NCBI RefSeq assembly: GCF_000685235.1
Contig: NZ_ARYH01000001.1
Location: forward strand, 558,001 to 622,000
Length of the DNA stretch: 64,000 nucleotides
From: Hyphomonas adhaerens MHS-3
Lineage (GTDB): Bacteria; Pseudomonadota; Alphaproteobacteria; Caulobacterales; Hyphomonadaceae
Direction: 5' to 3'
Positions 60,594 through 64,000 of this stretch are shown piece by piece; the stretch's first letter is position 1, and each line of letters opens with the position of its first letter. Both the position numbers and the translations under genes were made by a program. The notes beneath the pieces are model-generated. The model worked only from the letters and a program-made list of their open reading frames with translations, did no database searches and was not told the DNA's origin.

Positions 60594-60649
60594 GGGGGCG
60601 ATACTACCTGTCCAATACGGCCGGGCAATGTCCTCTTTCTGTCAGACTG

Positions 60650-61258
60650 TCAGAGGAGGCCTTCTGCCTTCAGGGCAGCTTCCAGCCCGTCAGCAGAGCG
60701 GAAGTGGTGCGTGCGGAAGCCGAGCGCATCGGCGGCGGTGATGTTTTTCTCGCTGTCGTCGATGAAAAACACCTCGTCCGGCGCCGGGCCGCCCATGACG
60801 TCCAGCGTGTGCGCGAAGATGGCGGGGTCGGGTTTTACGAGGCCGATATCGCCGGAAACCACCGTGCGGCGGAACCGTTCCACCAGCGGGAAATGCTCCC
60901 GCATCAGCGGCCAGGTTTCCGATGGCATGTTGGAAAGGGCGTAAAGCGGCACCCCGCGGGCCTCCAGCCGGTCGATGAGATCCGGCGTGCCGTCGATATA
61001 GCCGTCGAACATCTCGATCCAGCGCCCGCCCCAGGCCCGGATTTCGGCTTCGTATTGCGGGTATTGCGCAATCAGCGGCGGCGCATTGTCGGCAAAGCTG
61101 ACGCCCGCATCGTGGCGGGTGTGCCAGGCCATGCTGCAGATTTCGGAAAGAAACCGCTCGCGCTCGTCCGCGTCAGGCAGGAGGCGCGAATACAAACGGG
61201 CCGGCTCCCAGTCGAGCACGACCCGTCCAAGATCGAAAAGAGCAATCCGGCCGGTCAT
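60650..61258 (-). CDS. HAD-family hydrolase, YihX-like
   Basis: The 202-residue protein is a HAD-IA hydrolase similar to YihX. The nucleophile motif is FDLGRVVLDWEP, with Gly instead of the second Asp, as in YihX. ALSNMPSETW carries motif II, and GLVKPDPAIFAHTLD plus VFFIDDSEKNITAADALGFRTH give motifs III and IV. It may dephosphorylate sugar phosphates. ATG 61258 is the natural start. Confidence 0.88.
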   Translation of the reverse strand: MTGRIALFDLGRVVLDWEPARLYSRLLPDADERERFLSEICSMAWHTRHDAGVSFADNAPPLIAQYPQYEAEIRAWGGRWIEMFDGYIDGTPDLIDRLEARGVPLYALSNMPSETWPLMREHFPLVERFRRTVVSGDIGLVKPDPAIFAHTLDVMGGPAPDEVFFIDDSEKNITAADALGFRTHHFRSADGLEAALKAEGLL

Positions 61259-61289
61259 TTTCCCGCCTTATTGCCCCTTCACGCTCCGC

Positions 61290-61415
61290 TTAGCCTTGCT
61301 TAGCTTTGAAGCGCGGATCGGTCTTGTTGATGACATAGACCTTGCCCTTGCGGCGCACGATCTTGCAGTCGCGGTGGCGCGACTTGAGCGATTTGAGAGA
61401 CGAACGGACTTTCAT
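61290..61415 (-). CDS. rpmJ: 50S ribosomal protein L36
   Basis: The 41-residue protein is L36 in its usual alphaproteobacterial form ([20 protein letters not shown], ending [12 protein letters not shown]). It has only one cysteine, so it lacks the C-x2-C...C-x-H zinc site of the other L36 type and needs no zinc. ATG 61415 is the standard start. Confidence 0.95.
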   Translation of the reverse strand: MKVRSSLKSLKSRHRDCKIVRRKGKVYVINKTDPRFKAKQG

Positions 61416-61526
61416 GGGATGGCCCCGTGGGTCATAAGGAATTGGAAAGCGGTGCGAGTAATGAATCCGGTCATCAGAGTCAAGGACACGCGCTGCCATG
61501 CGCGGCTGTTTTCAGGAGCATACAAA

Positions 61527-62885
61527 GTGGCAAGCTACGCGATCGCGCGCTCGCACATCGCCGGCGCGGCAATTCTTGCCGGCCTGCTGGTCTCCTGTGC
61601 GCACAGCCCGCAGGCCTCCCCGGGCACCCCGGCCCCGCCACCCCCAGCGACCAGCCAGCCGCCTGGCCAGCCAGCGCCGGACACCGGACCGATCAGCTAC
61701 AAATCCACTGGAAACAGTGACATGGACGCATGGCGCGCGGATTTTTCCGCCCGTGCCATCGCTGCCGGGCATGACCGGGCGATCGTCAAATCCTTCCTTG
61801 AGAACATCCGGCCGCTGGATCTTTATCTCGGCTCGTCCTTCCAGGCCGCAGCCGTCGGCGTCGGTGACCAGGCCGAATTCGCCAAGCCGATCTGGGACTA
61901 TCTTAAAGTGCCATTGGGCAGCAGCCGCGTCTCGAATGGTGCGTCGCACCTCGCAAACGAGGCCCAGCTTTTCGCCGCCATCGAAGCGAAATACGGCGTC
62001 GATGCGGAATACATTGCCGCGATCTGGGGCATGGAGTCCTCTTTCGGCGCCGTGATCGGCAATTTCGACGGGCCGAACACGCTGGCCAACATGGCCGTGG
62101 AGGGCCGCCGCAAGACGTTCGCCGAGCGTGAATTGCTGACCCTGATGAAAATCGTCGAACGCGGCGATGCCCACCGGGAGGAACTGATCGCCGGATGGGC
62201 CGGGGCGATGGGCCAGACCCAGTTCATGCCGTCGACCTATTATGCCTATGCACAGGATTTCGATGGCGATGGCGAAAAGGACATCTGGAAGAATGAAGGC
62301 GACGCCCTCGCCTCAGCGGCCAATTACCTGAAATCCTCCGGCTGGTCGCCCGGCCAGCCCTGGGGCATCGAGGTGATCGTGCCATCCGGGTTCGACTTCT
62401 CGCTGGCGGACGGCAATGAGCGCCGGATGGAGACCTGGCGCGGCTATGGTCTGATCCCGATCCGGGGCGGCGATTTCCAGACCGGCGGCGCCGAATATGC
62501 CGAACTGTGGCTGCCGGCCGGCGCGACCGGGCCGAAATATCTTATCTTCAACAATTTCAAGGTGTTCAAACGGTACAACAATGCCGATTCCTACGCGCTT
62601 GCGGTCGGCCTGTCGGGCGATGCCTTTACCGGCAAGAAAGTGCCTGTCGCCGTCTGGCCGACGGACATCGCGCCGCTGACCGTAGCCGAGATCAAGATCC
62701 TGCAGGCGGGGCTGAACGCGCGCGGCTTCGATGCCGGGGTCGTCGACGGCATTCCGGGCCGCAAGACACGCACAGCCTTGCAGGGATTCCAGAAATCCCG
62801 GGGCGTTGTGGCGGACGGCTACCCGACCAAGGAGATGCTGGCGCTGGTCACGGGCCAGACCGCCGGTACGGCCTCGACCAACTGA
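61527..62885 (+). CDS. Lytic murein transglycosylase (MltB family) with peptidoglycan-binding domain
   Basis: From GTG 61527, behind AGGAG, the protein has 452 residues. The lipobox is LVSC (Cys24), so it is an envelope lipoprotein. After a Pro/Ala/Gly-rich linker comes an SLT_2 domain (about 65-370) with catalytic Glu in AAIWGMESSFGAVIG and GAMGQTQFMPSTYYAYAQD. The C-terminal 60 residues form a PG_binding_1 domain (LQAGLNARGFDAGVVDGIPGRKTRTALQGFQ). It cleaves glycan strands during wall turnover. An open frame upstream is not needed. Confidence 0.93.
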   Translation: MASYAIARSHIAGAAILAGLLVSCAHSPQASPGTPAPPPPATSQPPGQPAPDTGPISYKSTGNSDMDAWRADFSARAIAAGHDRAIVKSFLENIRPLDLYLGSSFQAAAVGVGDQAEFAKPIWDYLKVPLGSSRVSNGASHLANEAQLFAAIEAKYGVDAEYIAAIWGMESSFGAVIGNFDGPNTLANMAVEGRRKTFAERELLTLMKIVERGDAHREELIAGWAGAMGQTQFMPSTYYAYAQDFDGDGEKDIWKNEGDALASAANYLKSSGWSPGQPWGIEVIVPSGFDFSLADGNERRMETWRGYGLIPIRGGDFQTGGAEYAELWLPAGATGPKYLIFNNFKVFKRYNNADSYALAVGLSGDAFTGKKVPVAVWPTDIAPLTVAEIKILQAGLNARGFDAGVVDGIPGRKTRTALQGFQKSRGVVADGYPTKEMLALVTGQTAGTASTN

Positions 62886-62889
62886 CCGC

Positions 62890-64000
62890 TCAGAGATCGG
62901 TTTCCGGATCGAACTCGCCCACGCCGTCGCGCAGGGCGTAGTAGGCGTAAACGGCCATGAAGATCAGCAGGCCGGACGCGATCATGAAGGGGATGTTCGC
63001 CCCGACATACTGGTAGACGAACAGGCCGAAGAAGGGCGTCACGATATAGCCCATCCCGTTCGCCGAAATGACCAGCCCGGCGACATTCCCCTGCAGCTGG
63101 GGCGACACGGCAAGCGACGCGCCGCTGGAAAAGCCCGGCCGGGCCAGCCCCTGCCCGAGCCCCAGCAGGAACTGCACCATGACCAGCGTGGCAAAGTCCT
63201 GCGCCACGATCATCAGCAGCGCCCCGCAGAGCAGCGGGATACAGCCCACCCACATCAGCGTCTTGTTCTTCAGTTTCAGGCGCGGGATCAGCACCAGTTG
63301 CGCCAGCAGCACGGCCATCGCGCCGACCGTGAAGGCCGGGCCGGTATACTGGGCCGCCTGCGCCCCGCCGACGTCCAGCTTGTCCATCACGGCAAAGACG
63401 AACACCTGCATCAGGATGCCGGTGGCCAGTGACAGGCAGACCGCAAACACCAGGAATGGCAGCACATCCCGCGAATGCCAGAGGCCGCGGGCATTGGTTT
63501 CGACATCCAGACGCGCAGCATCCGTCACCGGCTCTTTCTGTTCCGGCAGGCGGAACCAGATCATCGCCGACATGATGGCGGCGATCACCGAGGTCAGAAG
63601 CAGCGGACTGAGAATGCCGGCAAAGGCGACCAGCGCCGCGGCAAAGGCCGGGCCGACAACCGTGCCGACACTGAAGCCGGAAGAAATGAACGCGATCTCG
63701 TCGCGCCGCTCGGCCTGGCTTGTCCGGTCAGCGACATAGGCCTGCGCCGCCGGGTTCGCGCCGGATCCGAAGATGCCGAAAAAGGACCGTGAAACGGCGA
63801 GGCAGGCGAAAATCACGATAAAATTGGTGATCAGCCCCGACTTGGCAGCAAGCCCGGACAGGAACAGGAGCAGCATGGAGACGGAATAACCGGCAAGCCC
63901 GAGCGCCGCGATCGGCCGGCGGCCATACTGGTTGGACCGCTTTCCCCAGAACGGTGAGAAGACCGACCAGAAAAAGGCCGACAGGCCGAACACGGCCCCG
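62890..64000 (-). CDS. MFS transporter (5' end outside the window)
   Basis: The reading frame is open to the window edge, so the N-terminus lies beyond base 64000; about 370 residues are present. It has the MFS pattern: FGLSAFFWSVFSPFWGKRSNQYGRRPIAALGL contains the loop 2-3 G-R-R signature, and the remainder has eleven hydrophobic spans. Segments such as LGQGLARPGFSSGASL suggest a drug/H+ antiporter-like member. The substrate is unknown. Confidence 0.85.
   Translation of the reverse strand, partial: GAVFGLSAFFWSVFSPFWGKRSNQYGRRPIAALGLAGYSVSMLLLFLSGLAAKSGLITNFIVIFACLAVSRSFFGIFGSGANPAAQAYVADRTSQAERRDEIAFISSGFSVGTVVGPAFAAALVAFAGILSPLLLTSVIAAIMSAMIWFRLPEQKEPVTDAARLDVETNARGLWHSRDVLPFLVFAVCLSLATGILMQVFVFAVMDKLDVGGAQAAQYTGPAFTVGAMAVLLAQLVLIPRLKLKNKTLMWVGCIPLLCGALLMIVAQDFATLVMVQFLLGLGQGLARPGFSSGASLAVSPQLQGNVAGLVISANGMGYIVTPFFGLFVYQYVGANIPFMIASGLLIFMAVYAYYALRDGVGEFDPETDL

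Overview
The window is 64 kb of dense, high-GC (about 60-70%) bacterial chromosome carrying roughly 68 protein genes and one tRNA. The gene content points to an alphaproteobacterium, most likely of the Hyphomonadaceae type. The evidence is a GapR/DUF2312 nucleoid protein, a fused MnmC, an HWE-family sensor kinase, an EcfG-type (general stress) promoter, an intracellular PHA depolymerase and a cysteine-poor L36. The taxon is inferred from gene families; no alignment was run. No rRNA, CRISPR array, prophage or insertion sequence was found.

Layout. 1-9.9 kb: end of a TetR-like regulator, MdaB-like quinone reductase, RsgA, nitronate monooxygenase, secreted rhodanese, XerC, aldo/keto reductase, a coupled run of two small GNATs and a UPF0260 protein, stress protein CsbD behind an EcfG-like promoter, and MnmC. 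9.8-13.1 kb: a phage-shock (Psp) locus. PspF is divergent from a leftward operon (43-aa peptide, pspA, 36-aa peptide, pspB, pspC, 69-aa membrane protein) that has a near-consensus sigma-54 promoter and paired palindromes. 13.1-19.1 kb: a seven-PAS HWE kinase with a coupled single-domain response regulator, then hpf-ptsN with a terminator, and ferredoxin-NADP reductase. 19.2-27 kb: small membrane proteins around a secreted caspase-like protein, dihydrolipoyl dehydrogenase, a GNAT, YebC, and a TetR next to an AhpD-like protein.

27.06-29.75 kb is the clearest accessory region. Repeat-rich non-coding DNA adjoins an AT-rich two-gene operon (265 and 411 aa, overlapping by 14 bp) whose products I do not recognise. 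It is the best candidate here for an undescribed system.

29.8-47.5 kb: YmdB-like phosphoesterase, a large lipoprotein, a YgjP-like metalloprotease, cation/proton antiporter, EEP-family protein, an orphan MotA, a double-ATPase peptide ABC protein, OmpW, iron alcohol dehydrogenase, a Tag-like glycosylase, carotenoid oxygenase divergent from a TetR, and PHA depolymerase. 48.3-52.6 kb: a probable zinc locus. A ZIP transporter is divergent from a four-gene operon (His-rich DUF2796-type protein, ABC ATPase, FtsX-type permease, DUF3299-type protein), with a Zur-like palindrome between them. 52.6-64 kb: tRNA-Leu(CAA), ExoD, DsbB, three SDR enzymes, a DMT transporter, GapR, hydrolases, L36, an MltB-type transglycosylase and a truncated MFS transporter.

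Stress handling is the recurring theme. It covers envelope stress (Psp), general stress (CsbD with its EcfG-type promoter, possibly the HWE kinase), ribosome hibernation (Hpf), nitrogen-PTS signalling (PtsN) and metal homeostasis (zinc cluster).
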